A stretch of DNA of 11,744 bases from JAITWN01 sp964581365 (GTDB taxonomy: Bacteria > Pseudomonadota > Gammaproteobacteria > SZUA-140), in the NCBI GenBank assembly GCA_964581365.1, contig CAZOOF010000056.1, positions 1 to 11,744 of the forward strand. The letters run 5' to 3'. A program made the translations under genes and the position numbers. Positions 1 through 6,229 of the stretch are shown here, in pieces. Positions within the stretch are counted from its first letter, which is position 1. The number at the start of each line of letters is the position of its first letter. A model generated the notes under the pieces. The model was given only the letters and a program-made list of their open reading frames with translations, was not told the origin of the DNA and ran no database searches.

Positions 1-551
1 CCGGCGCCGAAATCGTCGATGGCGATGAGGCAGCCCATGTCGCGGTAATGCTTCGCCGCGTCGATGAGGGGACTGTCATCGATCAGCGCGGTTTCCAGAA
101 TTTCGATCACGACGCGGGAAGGCGGCATCCCGACGCGTTCCAGTTCCTCACCGAAACGGCGCTCCAGCAGGCCGCCGTGCGCGATCACCCGCGGATTGAC
201 ATTGAGGAACAGCCAGGCGTTGCCGGTATCGTAGCGGACGAAATTGCGCAGATGGATGGCCCGGCACAGGCGGTCGAGACGGATGATTGCATCATCGTCT
301 CTGGCCCGCGCCAGCACATCGAGCGGCGGCTGGAAGGAGGTTTCGGATGCGGCGCGCATCAGACCTTCGAAGCCGACGACACGCTGATGCGCAAGGCTGA
401 ATATGGGCTGGAAATTGGAGGCGATTCGAAGCCCGGCGAAAGCGCCCTGAACGACCCCGTCGTCCTCGCTCAGAGAAGCGGCGATGGACTGCCAGGACTG
501 CCCGTGCTCCAGCTCCGGCGCTGCCCCGCCATGGTAGAAAATAGTGCTCAT
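1..551 (-). CDS. EAL-domain cyclic-di-GMP phosphodiesterase, N-terminal part (cut by window edge)
   Basis: Reading the minus strand from the ATG at 549-551 gives 183 codons, still open at position 1. From about residue 40 the protein follows the EAL fold, which hydrolyses the second messenger c-di-GMP to pGpG in the cytoplasm. Visible motifs are NFQPIFSL, then VVGFEGLMRA (the signature reads EGL instead of EAL, keeping the metal-binding Glu), FLNVNP with the metal-ligand Asn, VVIEILET (the family's EITE region, second Glu kept) and IAIDDFGAG ending at the edge (family DDFGTG, both Asp kept). The main metal ligands seen so far are present, so it is probably active. About 40 residues precede the domain, without a sensor domain or membrane segment. 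Further domains (CBS, GGDEF) could follow beyond the edge. No strong Shine-Dalgarno is visible; GGGAAGAG lies about 20 bases upstream. The family call is firm, the target process unknown. Confidence 0.88.
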   Translation of the reverse strand, partial: MSTIFYHGGAAPELEHGQSWQSIAASLSEDDGVVQGAFAGLRIASNFQPIFSLAHQRVVGFEGLMRAASETSFQPPLDVLARARDDDAIIRLDRLCRAIHLRNFVRYDTGNAWLFLNVNPRVIAHGGLLERRFGEELERVGMPPSRVVIEILETALIDDSPLIDAAKHYRDMGCLIAIDDFGA

Positions 552-596
552 TAGCGGGTAGTGCCGTTCTCTTCCCGGTTGTGGTTCTATGCTCCT

Positions 597-610
597 GCTA
601 CTGATGTAGC
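597..610. promoter_or_regulatory. Small inverted repeat (GCTAC-4-GTAGC) upstream of the EAL gene
   Basis: Five-base arms GCTAC (597-601) and GTAGC (606-610) flank TGAT, 46 bases upstream of the EAL-gene start. It may be a short hairpin in the leader or a protein-binding site. It could also be chance; the arms are short. Confidence 0.25.
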
Positions 611-623
611 GGCGCGAACGGTC

Positions 624-640
624 TACTACTTTAGTACTAA
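624..640. promoter_or_regulatory. TACTA/TAGTA palindrome cluster, candidate operator of the EAL gene
   Basis: TTAGTACTAA at 631-640 is a perfect 10-bp palindrome. A further TACTA half-site lies at 624-628, giving three TACTA/TAGTA copies in 17 bases. The cluster sits 73-89 bases upstream of the EAL-gene ATG, in a spacer where the only downstream reading is that gene. Short dyads built from TAC-type half-sites are used by several NarL/FixJ-type response regulators; linking this site to that family is inference only. No convincing -35/-10 pair was found next to it. Confidence 0.35.
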
Positions 641-672
641 TGCGACCGAGACAGACCCTGCCCCCTAGAGGA

Positions 673-694
673 CCGGCATTGGGGGCGATGCCGG
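673..694 (-). terminator. GC-rich hairpin after osmC, possible weak terminator
   Basis: CCGGCAT (673-679) and ATGCCGG (688-694) form a perfect 7-bp stem with an 8-base loop, 33 bases beyond the osmC stop on the minus strand. No T-run follows on either strand, so it is not a standard intrinsic terminator. It may only protect the 3' end of the mRNA. Confidence 0.3.
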
Positions 695-726
695 CGGGAG
701 AGACATGACCTGTCCCGGTATCCCGG

Positions 727-1155
727 CTAGTGCGCCAGTCCGGCGTCCAGCGTTATCTCGGTCCCCGACAGGGCCCTGGACACCGGACAACCGGCCTTGG
801 CGCTCTCGGCATGCTGGCGGAACGTGTCGTCATCGATGCCGGGCACGCTCGCCTTGCATACCAGATGACTGCCCGTGATCCGGAAGCCGCCGTTTTCGGC
901 CTCGATGCTCACCTCCGCGGTCGCATCCACGTACTCGGGCTTGTAGCCGGCCTGCTCCAGCATCGCCGTCAACGCCATCGCGAAGCAGCCGGCATGGGCG
1001 GCACCCAGCAGCTCCTCCGGATTCGTGCCGTCGCTCCGCTCGAACCGCGAAGCAAAGGAATAGGCGGAGCGCAGCTGGCCGCTGCCGGTCTCCACCTGCC
1101 CGGCCCCCTGCTTCAAGCCTCCTTCCCAGCGCGCGTGCGCAGTTCGTGTCGCCAT
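727..1155 (-). CDS. osmC: OsmC, osmotically inducible peroxiredoxin
   Basis: This 142-residue protein has the length and layout of E. coli OsmC (143 residues). OsmC reduces organic hydroperoxides in the cytoplasm using a thiol pair. The opening AHARWEG matches the family's AHWEG start. TNPEELLGAAHAGCFAMAL holds the peroxidatic cysteine (C57) and the Glu that helps activate it. AKAGCPVSRAL carries the second cysteine (C123), and the tail EITLDAGL is typical of OsmC rather than Ohr. The ATG at 1153-1155 is set by a very strong ribosome binding site, AAGGAGGTG (complement of 1160-1168). The stop is TAG at 727-729. The gene appears to stand alone, with about 270 bases of spacer upstream carrying a candidate promoter. 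Confident call. Confidence 0.96.
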   Translation of the reverse strand: MATRTAHARWEGGLKQGAGQVETGSGQLRSAYSFASRFERSDGTNPEELLGAAHAGCFAMALTAMLEQAGYKPEYVDATAEVSIEAENGGFRITGSHLVCKASVPGIDDDTFRQHAESAKAGCPVSRALSGTEITLDAGLAH

Positions 1156-1426
1156 CGTGCACCTCCTTGTGCAAGTCCGGGAATGCTATTCGCACTGCTG
1201 ATAATAGGTCATCTGACCAAAGAATGCGTCGGAATCGTCAATGGGAGTTGGAAGAAAATGAAGTCGCCCCAATGGCACAAGCTATTACTCCCCACATCAC
1301 ACTTATGCAGAAAGTATAAAGTTATGAACAGATGAAGTCGTAGACATAGCCCGCAAGGAGCGCAGCCAAAGGAATGAATCGCGAAGTTCAGGAAATGACA
1401 CCCCGCGGGATGAGCGCCGAGAAGGC
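1156..1426. other. Non-coding spacer, A/T-richer than its surroundings
   Basis: The 271 bases between osmC and the upstream operon hold the osmC leader and promoter near 1156-1218. From about 1195 to 1345 the composition is visibly richer in A and T than anything else in the window. I found no reading frame with protein-like content and no clear terminator for the gene ending at 1427. CATAA occurs twice, 19 bases apart, on the minus strand near 1300-1325. The part at about 1345-1420 is again G/C-rich and purine-biased. Confidence 0.5.
1201..1218 (-). promoter_or_regulatory. osmC -10-like hexamer with adjoining GGTCA-TC-TGACC palindrome
   Basis: On the minus strand TATTAT (complement of 1201-1206) resembles a -10 element and lies 46 bases upstream of the osmC ATG. 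The inverted repeat GGTCA (1207-1211), TC, TGACC (1214-1218) directly abuts it, where the -10/-35 spacer would be. A repressor there could block transcription. No good -35 match was found at 16-18 bases, which would suit an activator-dependent or alternative sigma factor promoter. Start site and regulator are inferred. Confidence 0.4.
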
Positions 1427-2335
1427 TTAGATCTCTTCGAAGTCTATGCTGACGCGATCCCCCGCCACCGGACGGAAGCGTTCGTCGGCGAAGGCAACGT
1501 GATCGGGATGATCGCGATAGCTGTCGATGACGCGGGGATGGACGAAGCGCACCAGCCAGCAGTGACGGTAGCGCGAATCGGCTTTCACGGACGTGCCGAC
1601 GAAGACCCGGCGCACGCCGGGGATGGCGCCGAGGATGTCGCGGCCGTCGCGCATGAGCGCGGCGGCATGCTCATCAGCCGGCTCGCCTTGCGGAGGTGAG
1701 ACATTGAAGAGGATGACATGCTCCACCGGCGCCCAGGGCCGGCAGGCGGCGAGCGCCGCTTCGGCCCGGCCGGCGGCGCCTGCGGCGAGGAGGCGGCGTT
1801 CGGCTTCGCCGGACACCGCCTGCCGCATACCGGACATCAACGCTGAATAGTCGATGGATGTGGCTGCTGCCTGTACGAGCCGCTCAGCTGCGAAGACGTC
1901 CATCCGGTGGCTGAGAATGGAACGGTCTGCTTCGGGAAACGGCGCTGCAAGCGCCACTCCGCAACCATCGGCGATGGCCGCCAGTTCCTCCATCAGCGCG
2001 GCACGATCGAACGAGCCGTCGGCAAGCGCAGGCGCAATGCTGTTGCAGCCCAACCCGATGGCACGGACGGCTGATTCAGCCGAGGTGACATCGGTGAAAC
2101 GGATGGCCACCGGGACGCTGGCGCCCTGCCCCGCCGCTTCCATCGCCGGCAGGAAATGCTCGATGTCGACATGAGCCAGACGCTGCTGCGAAAGCGTGAG
2201 GATGATGGGAGCGCGGAGGCGTTCCGCCGCCTCGATCACGCCGCCCAGCAGTTCGATGCCGGGCACCTCGAACGCGCAAACGGCATAGCCTTCGCGCGCC
2301 GCCTGTTTCAGCAGATCCTTTTCATCGACCAGCAT
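1427..2335 (-). CDS. Degenerate class II aldolase-like domain fused to a C-terminal Dabb domain
   Basis: This 302-residue protein has two recognisable parts. Residues 1-130 follow the start of class II fructose-bisphosphate aldolases: MLVDEKDLLKQA, GYAVCAFEVPGIE (family GYAVGAFNVNNLE), APIILTLSQ, and VPVAIRFTD at 74-82. Where the family has HLDH, with a zinc-ligand His and the catalytic Asp, this protein has RFTD (R79, T81). The later zinc ligands also have no obvious counterparts, and the second half of the barrel is much shortened (130-200). Residues 203-302 form a Dabb (stress-responsive alpha/beta barrel) domain: EHVILFNVSP, IPGVRRVFVG, and SYRDHPDHVAFADE near the end. Aldolase activity is therefore unlikely; function is unknown. 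It lies 79 bases after thrC, probably in the same transcript. The ATG at 2333-2335 gives the usual family N-terminus but has no clear Shine-Dalgarno. Confidence 0.85.
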   Translation of the reverse strand: MLVDEKDLLKQAAREGYAVCAFEVPGIELLGGVIEAAERLRAPIILTLSQQRLAHVDIEHFLPAMEAAGQGASVPVAIRFTDVTSAESAVRAIGLGCNSIAPALADGSFDRAALMEELAAIADGCGVALAAPFPEADRSILSHRMDVFAAERLVQAAATSIDYSALMSGMRQAVSGEAERRLLAAGAAGRAEAALAACRPWAPVEHVILFNVSPPQGEPADEHAAALMRDGRDILGAIPGVRRVFVGTSVKADSRYRHCWLVRFVHPRVIDSYRDHPDHVAFADERFRPVAGDRVSIDFEEI

Positions 2336-2414
2336 GTCGGTGACCGAATCTCATCGTTGTCTGAGCAGCAGCGGATTGCACACCGGCCTGCTCGTCTGCC
2401 GGCTTCCGAGCCGC

Positions 2415-3491
2415 TCAGGCGAGCCGATCGAGAATCACGCGCTTGACCGACCCGAGCTCCGCCTCGACCGCCAGCACACCGCCCTGGCACTGGCGAATGG
2501 CGGTATCCGGATCCTTGAGTCCATGGCCGGTCAGCGTGCAGACGACACGGCTGCCCGCCGGAATGCGGCCGCTCTTGAGGTCGCGTATAGCGCCAGCAAC
2601 CGAGATCGCCGAGGCGGGCTCGCAGAACACGCCTTCCTTCTCGGTGAGCAGCTTCTGCACCTGCAGGATCTCCTCATCGCCGAACTCGTCGAACCAGCCC
2701 TTGGACGCGCGCTGCACGTCCCAGGCCTTGTCCCAGCTCTGCGGATGACCGATGCGGATGGCGGTGGCAACGGTTTCCGGATTATCGACCATATGGCCGC
2801 GCAGAAAGGGCGCCGAGCCCGCGGCCTGATAGCCCGCCATCACCGGCAGGCGCTTGGCCAATCCGGCCTCGTGGTATTCGCTGTATCCCATCCAGTAGGC
2901 GGTGATGTTTCCGGCGTTGCCGACCGGCAGGCAGTGATAGTCCGGCGCATCGCCCAGCTCTTCGACGATCTCAAAGGCAGCAGTCTTCTGGCCCTGGAGA
3001 CGATACGGATTGATCGAGTTGACGATCGTGATGGGCGCCTGCTCGCCGACCTGCTTCACCAGCGCCATGCCGGCATCGAAGTTGCCCTTGATCTGGATCA
3101 CCACGGCGCCGTGCATCATCGCCTGCGCCAGCTTGCCGAGCGCGATCTTGCCATCGGGAATGAGCACGAAGGCGGTGACTCCGGCCCTGGCCGCGTAGGC
3201 AGCGGCTGCAGCGGAAGTATTGCCGGTCGATGCGCAGATGATGGCCCGGCTGCCTTCCTCGACTGCGCGCGTGACCGCCATGGTCATGCCACGATCCTTG
3301 AAGGATCCGGTGGGATTGAGTCCTTCGTACTTGACGTAAAGCTCGGCCTCGACCCCGACTGCCTCGGGCAGATTGTGCAGCCGAATGAGCGGCGTATTGC
3401 CTTCGCCCAGACTTATCGGACGCGTGTTGGGACCGACCGGCAGACGGTCACGATATTTTTCGATCAGGCCGGTGTAGCGAGTGGATGACAT
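2415..3491 (-). CDS. thrC: Threonine synthase
   Basis: Threonine synthase converts O-phospho-L-homoserine to L-threonine and phosphate in the cytoplasm, the last step of the pathway. The 358-residue protein is of the shorter ThrC type and belongs to fold-type II PLP enzymes. NPTGSFKDRGM at about 59-69 carries the Schiff-base lysine (K65). ASTGNTSAAAAAYAARAG at about 86-103 and PVGNAGN near 188-194 are the substrate and phosphate-binding loops, and TLTGHGLKD near 318-326 is the C-terminal cofactor loop. EGNTPL at 30-35 is also typical. The gene follows hom by 88 bases, and a long stem-loop lies in that gap. The ATG at 3489-3491 lacks a good Shine-Dalgarno, so translation may depend on leader structure. 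No separate homoserine kinase gene is present in the window. Firm call. Confidence 0.96.
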   Translation of the reverse strand: MSSTRYTGLIEKYRDRLPVGPNTRPISLGEGNTPLIRLHNLPEAVGVEAELYVKYEGLNPTGSFKDRGMTMAVTRAVEEGSRAIICASTGNTSAAAAAYAARAGVTAFVLIPDGKIALGKLAQAMMHGAVVIQIKGNFDAGMALVKQVGEQAPITIVNSINPYRLQGQKTAAFEIVEELGDAPDYHCLPVGNAGNITAYWMGYSEYHEAGLAKRLPVMAGYQAAGSAPFLRGHMVDNPETVATAIRIGHPQSWDKAWDVQRASKGWFDEFGDEEILQVQKLLTEKEGVFCEPASAISVAGAIRDLKSGRIPAGSRVVCTLTGHGLKDPDTAIRQCQGGVLAVEAELGSVKRVILDRLA

Positions 3492-3519
3492 AGGGCACCA
3501 GGGGAATGTGGAAAGTTAG

Positions 3520-3559
3520 GAGAGGAAAGAAGCGCGCACACTCACTCTTCTTTCCTCTC
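3520..3559 (-). repeat. Perfect 12-bp stem-loop between hom and thrC
   Basis: Arms GAGAGGAAAGAA (3520-3531) and TTCTTTCCTCTC (3548-3559) pair perfectly around a 16-base loop. In the mRNA the hairpin starts 20 bases after the hom stop and ends 28 bases before the thrC start. The 3' side has no run of U, and the stem is only about 40% G/C, so a standard terminator is unlikely. It could be a processing or stability element, or could set relative expression of hom and thrC, since thrC has a weak ribosome binding site. The structure is seen directly; its role is inferred. Confidence 0.75.
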
Positions 3560-3579
3560 GTCGATGGTGTTTCGCGCGC

Positions 3580-4896
3580 TTACTTCATGGCTTCCACGCG
3601 GATCCGCTTCACCTTCCCGGTGATCGTCTCCAGCGCTTCGATGCGGCGAATGGCTTCGTTCATGTGGCGTTCGACGATGCGGTGGGTGAGCATGATGATG
3701 GTCACCTCGCGGGCATCGGCGGCAGGCTCCTTCTGGACGATCGCTTCGATGCTGATGCCCTGATCGGCAAGAATGCGGCACACATCTGCCAGCACACCCG
3801 GGCGATCCGCTGCGCGCATGCGCAGGTAATAGGCCGTCTCCACCGCATCGATCGGCAGCACCGGCATGTCGGACAGCTGGTCCGGCTGGAAGGCCAGATG
3901 AGGCACCCGGTTCTCGGAATCGACGGTCAGCGTACGGGTCACATCGACGAGATCGGCGATTACCGCCGAAGCCGTCGGCTCACGGCCCGCGCCCGCGCCG
4001 TAGTACAGCGTCGGTCCTACCGCGTCGCCCTGCACCAGCGCCGCATTCATCACGCCGTCGACATTGGCGATCAGGCGACGGTACGGAATCATTGTGGGAT
4101 GCACCCGCAGCTCCACGCCATCGCCGTTACGCCGGGTCAGACCGATATGCTTGATGCGATAACCTAGCTCCTCGGCGTAGGCCACGTCCTCCCCGCTGAT
4201 GCCGGAGATGCCTTCGGTGTACACATGATCGAACTGCAGCGGAATACCGAAGGCAATGGACGCGATGATGGTCAGCTTATGAGCGGCATCGATACCCTCG
4301 ACGTCGAAGGTCGGATCGGCCTCGGCATAACCGAGCCGCTGCGCCTCGGCGAGCACCTCCTCGAAGCCGCGGCCCTTGTCGCGCATCTCGGTGAGAATGA
4401 AGTTGGTTGTGCCGTTGATGATGCCGGCGACCCATTCGATGCGATTGGCGGCAAGCCCCTCGCGCAGCGCCTTGATGAGCGGAATACCGCCGGCCACCGC
4501 CGCCTCGAAGGCGATCATCACGCCGCGCCGGTGCGCGGCGGCGAACAGCTCGTTGCCATGGCGGGCGATCAGCGCCTTGTTCGCGGTGACGACGTGCTTG
4601 CCCTGCTCGATGGCGCGCAGCACCAGCTCGCGCGCCGGCTCGTAGCCGCCGATCAGCTCGACGACGATATCGATATTGGGGTCATCGACGACCGCAAAGG
4701 CATCCTGGGTGATACGGATGCCCGCGGCATCCACTCCCGGGAAGGAAGTTTCGCGCGCGGCCGCATGCGTGATCTCTATCCCGCGACCGGCACGCCGCGA
4801 GATTTCGTGCTGGTTGCGGCACAGCACGTTGACCACGCCGCCACCGACAGTGCCGAGGCCGAGCACACCCACCCTGACCGGCTTCAGCGCGCTCAT
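3580..4896 (-). CDS. hom: Homoserine dehydrogenase with C-terminal ACT domain
   Basis: It reduces L-aspartate 4-semialdehyde to L-homoserine with NAD(P)H, the branch step toward threonine and methionine. The 438-residue length matches monofunctional bacterial Hom proteins. The Rossmann glycine motif is VGVLGLGTVGGGV (residues 9-21). TANKALIA at 104-111 carries a catalytic-site Lys. GIINGTTNFIL at 158-168 and DVEGIDAAHKL at 198-208 contain the substrate-binding Asp and catalytic Lys. An ACT domain spans about 355-430 (AYYLRMRAADRPGVLADVCRILADQ begins it), the usual place for threonine feedback control. The ATG overlaps the stop of the upstream aminotransferase gene (ATGA), so the two are translationally coupled. 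The stop is TAA at 3580-3582. Firm call. Confidence 0.97.
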   Translation of the reverse strand: MSALKPVRVGVLGLGTVGGGVVNVLCRNQHEISRRAGRGIEITHAAARETSFPGVDAAGIRITQDAFAVVDDPNIDIVVELIGGYEPARELVLRAIEQGKHVVTANKALIARHGNELFAAAHRRGVMIAFEAAVAGGIPLIKALREGLAANRIEWVAGIINGTTNFILTEMRDKGRGFEEVLAEAQRLGYAEADPTFDVEGIDAAHKLTIIASIAFGIPLQFDHVYTEGISGISGEDVAYAEELGYRIKHIGLTRRNGDGVELRVHPTMIPYRRLIANVDGVMNAALVQGDAVGPTLYYGAGAGREPTASAVIADLVDVTRTLTVDSENRVPHLAFQPDQLSDMPVLPIDAVETAYYLRMRAADRPGVLADVCRILADQGISIEAIVQKEPAADAREVTIIMLTHRIVERHMNEAIRRIEALETITGKVKRIRVEAMK

Positions 4897-6095
4897 GCGG
4901 AGGCAACCTTCAGGCTGAGGTCCTTGCGCAGCATCTGACGGATGCCACGCACGGCCTGGCGGGTGCGGTGCTCATTCTCGATCAGACCGAAGCGCACATG
5001 GTCGTCGCCATATTCGCCGAAGCCGATGCCCGGGGACACGGCAACCTTTGCGTCCTGGAGCAGTTTCTTGGCGAACTCGAGCGAACCGAGGTGGCGGTAC
5101 TGCTCCGGAATCGGCGCCCAGACGAACATGGTTGCCTTGGGCTTCTCCACAGGCCAGCCGGCGGCATTCAGACCGTCGCAAAGCACGTCGCGACGCACGC
5201 GATACATTTCGGAGATCTCGGCAACGCAGTCCTGCGGGCCTTCGAGTGCGGCAATGGCCGCGACCTGGATGGGGGTGAACATGCCGTAATCCAGGTACGA
5301 CTTGATGCGTGCCAGCGCCGCCACCAGCGTGGGATTGCCGACCATGAAGCCGACGCGCCAGCCCGGCATGTTGTAGCTCTTCGACAGCGTATAGAACTCG
5401 ACCGCCACCTCCTTGGCCCCCGGCACCTGCAGGATGGACGGCGCCTTGTAGCCGTCGAATGCGATGTCGGCATAAGCCAGATCGTGCACAACCCAGACTT
5501 CGTGCTCGCGCGCCACCCGCACCACCTTCTCGAAGAAGGGAAGGTCCACGCACTGCGTGGTCGGATTGCCCGGGAAGTTGAGCACCAGCATCTTGGGCTT
5601 GGGCCATGAATCGCGGATCGCCTTCTCCAGTTCCTCGAAGAAGTCGACGCCCGGGACCATCGGCACATGACGGATGTCGGCGCCCGCGATCACGAAGCCA
5701 TAGGGATGCACCGGATAGGCCGGATTCGGCACCAGCACCGCATCACCGGGGCCGACGGTGGCAAGCGCGAGATGCACCAGCCCCTCCTTCGACCCGATGG
5801 TGACGATGGCCTCGCTCTCCTGATCGAGATCGACGTCGAATTTCTGCTTGTACCAGCGGCAGATCGCCCGCCGCAGGCGGGGAATGCCGCGGGAGACGGA
5901 ATAGCGGTGGGTTCCCTCGCGCTGGGCGACCTCGATCAGCTTGTCGACGATGTGGGCAGGCGTGGGCTGATCGGGATTGCCCATGCCGAAGTCGATGATG
6001 TCCTCGCCCCGGGCTCGCGCCTTGGCTTTCAACTCGTTGACGATGTTGAAGACATACGGAGGCAGGCGCTTGATTCTCGCGAAATCGTCTTTCAT
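4893..6095 (-). CDS. alaC: AlaC-type PLP-dependent aminotransferase (glutamate-pyruvate)
   Basis: This is a 400-residue fold-type I aminotransferase of the AlaC group, which makes alanine from pyruvate and glutamate. The family signatures are clear: LPPYVFN near the start, DFGMGNPDQPTP at 35-46, YPVHPYGFVIAGAD in the middle, NFPGNPTTQ at 173-181, HDLAYAD at 204-210 with cofactor-contacting Asp and Tyr, and TLSKSYNMPGWRVGF at 236-250 with the Schiff-base Lys (K239). VRFGLIENEHR near the C-terminus supplies the Arg that binds the substrate carboxylate. It is first in the alaC-hom-thrC run and overlaps hom by four bases. It may instead prefer aspartate or another amino acid, which would feed the threonine pathway; sequence alone does not settle this. 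The ATG at 6093-6095 sits just after a palindrome and has a poor Shine-Dalgarno. Confidence 0.92.
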   Translation of the reverse strand: MKDDFARIKRLPPYVFNIVNELKAKARARGEDIIDFGMGNPDQPTPAHIVDKLIEVAQREGTHRYSVSRGIPRLRRAICRWYKQKFDVDLDQESEAIVTIGSKEGLVHLALATVGPGDAVLVPNPAYPVHPYGFVIAGADIRHVPMVPGVDFFEELEKAIRDSWPKPKMLVLNFPGNPTTQCVDLPFFEKVVRVAREHEVWVVHDLAYADIAFDGYKAPSILQVPGAKEVAVEFYTLSKSYNMPGWRVGFMVGNPTLVAALARIKSYLDYGMFTPIQVAAIAALEGPQDCVAEISEMYRVRRDVLCDGLNAAGWPVEKPKATMFVWAPIPEQYRHLGSLEFAKKLLQDAKVAVSPGIGFGEYGDDHVRFGLIENEHRTRQAVRGIRQMLRKDLSLKVASA

Positions 6096-6103
6096 TTCTG
6101 GGG

Positions 6104-6117
6104 CGTTTCCGGAAACG
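6104..6117. promoter_or_regulatory. 14-bp perfect palindrome next to the alaC start
   Basis: CGTTTCCGGAAACG at 6104-6117 is a perfect palindrome ending 8 bases before the alaC ATG. It falls just downstream of the transcription start expected from the promoter at 6133-6162 and overlaps the place of the ribosome binding site. It could be a repressor operator (symmetric CG-centred sites of this size occur in several families) or a site acting on translation. The regulator is unknown. Confidence 0.5.
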
Positions 6118-6132
6118 GTTAAATAGTGGTCT

Positions 6133-6162
6133 ATTATCGGATCATCCCTTGCTTACAGGCAA
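6133..6162 (-). promoter_or_regulatory. Candidate sigma-70 promoter of the alaC-hom-thrC operon
   Basis: On the minus strand a -35-like TTGCCT (complement of 6157-6162) and a -10-like GATAAT (complement of 6133-6138) are separated by 18 bases. They match the consensus at 4 of 6 and 5 of 6 positions. The predicted start is near 6126, giving a leader of about 30 bases that contains the 14-bp palindrome. This is by eye only. Confidence 0.45.
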
Positions 6163-6176
6163 GCGGATGCCCGCTT
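6148..6176. repeat. Two overlapping, mutually exclusive small hairpins
   Basis: CTTGC (6148-6152) pairs with GCAAG (6159-6163) around TTACAG. AAGCGG (6161-6166) pairs with CCGCTT (6171-6176) around ATGC. They share bases 6161-6163, so only one can form at a time. They lie over the alaC -35 element and 54 bases upstream of the plus-strand gene. The arms are short, so chance is a real possibility. Confidence 0.3.
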
Positions 6177-6229
6177 CGCCCTGCGTCCTGGGTGAGGTAA
6201 GCTAGAGCCTTCGCCAACAGGAATTCTGC

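Noticed and set aside
730..1335. Plus-strand open frame running through osmC into the spacer
   Set aside because: Antisense shadow of osmC; no ribosome binding site and no recognisable domain.
2383..2402. CCGGC/GCCGG hairpin after thrC
   Set aside because: Only five base pairs, 10-base loop and no T-run; too weak to call a terminator between thrC and the next gene.
2334..3488. Long plus-strand open frame (384 codons) opposite thrC
   Set aside because: It mirrors thrC, whose motifs are unmistakable on the other strand; the predicted protein is His/Arg/Asp-rich without any fold signature. A by-product of high G/C codon use.
6175..6203. Possible plus-strand promoter (TTCGCC / TAAGCT, 17-base spacer) for the Mth938 gene
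   Set aside because: Each hexamer matches only 3 of 6 consensus bases, so it is no better than chance in this region.
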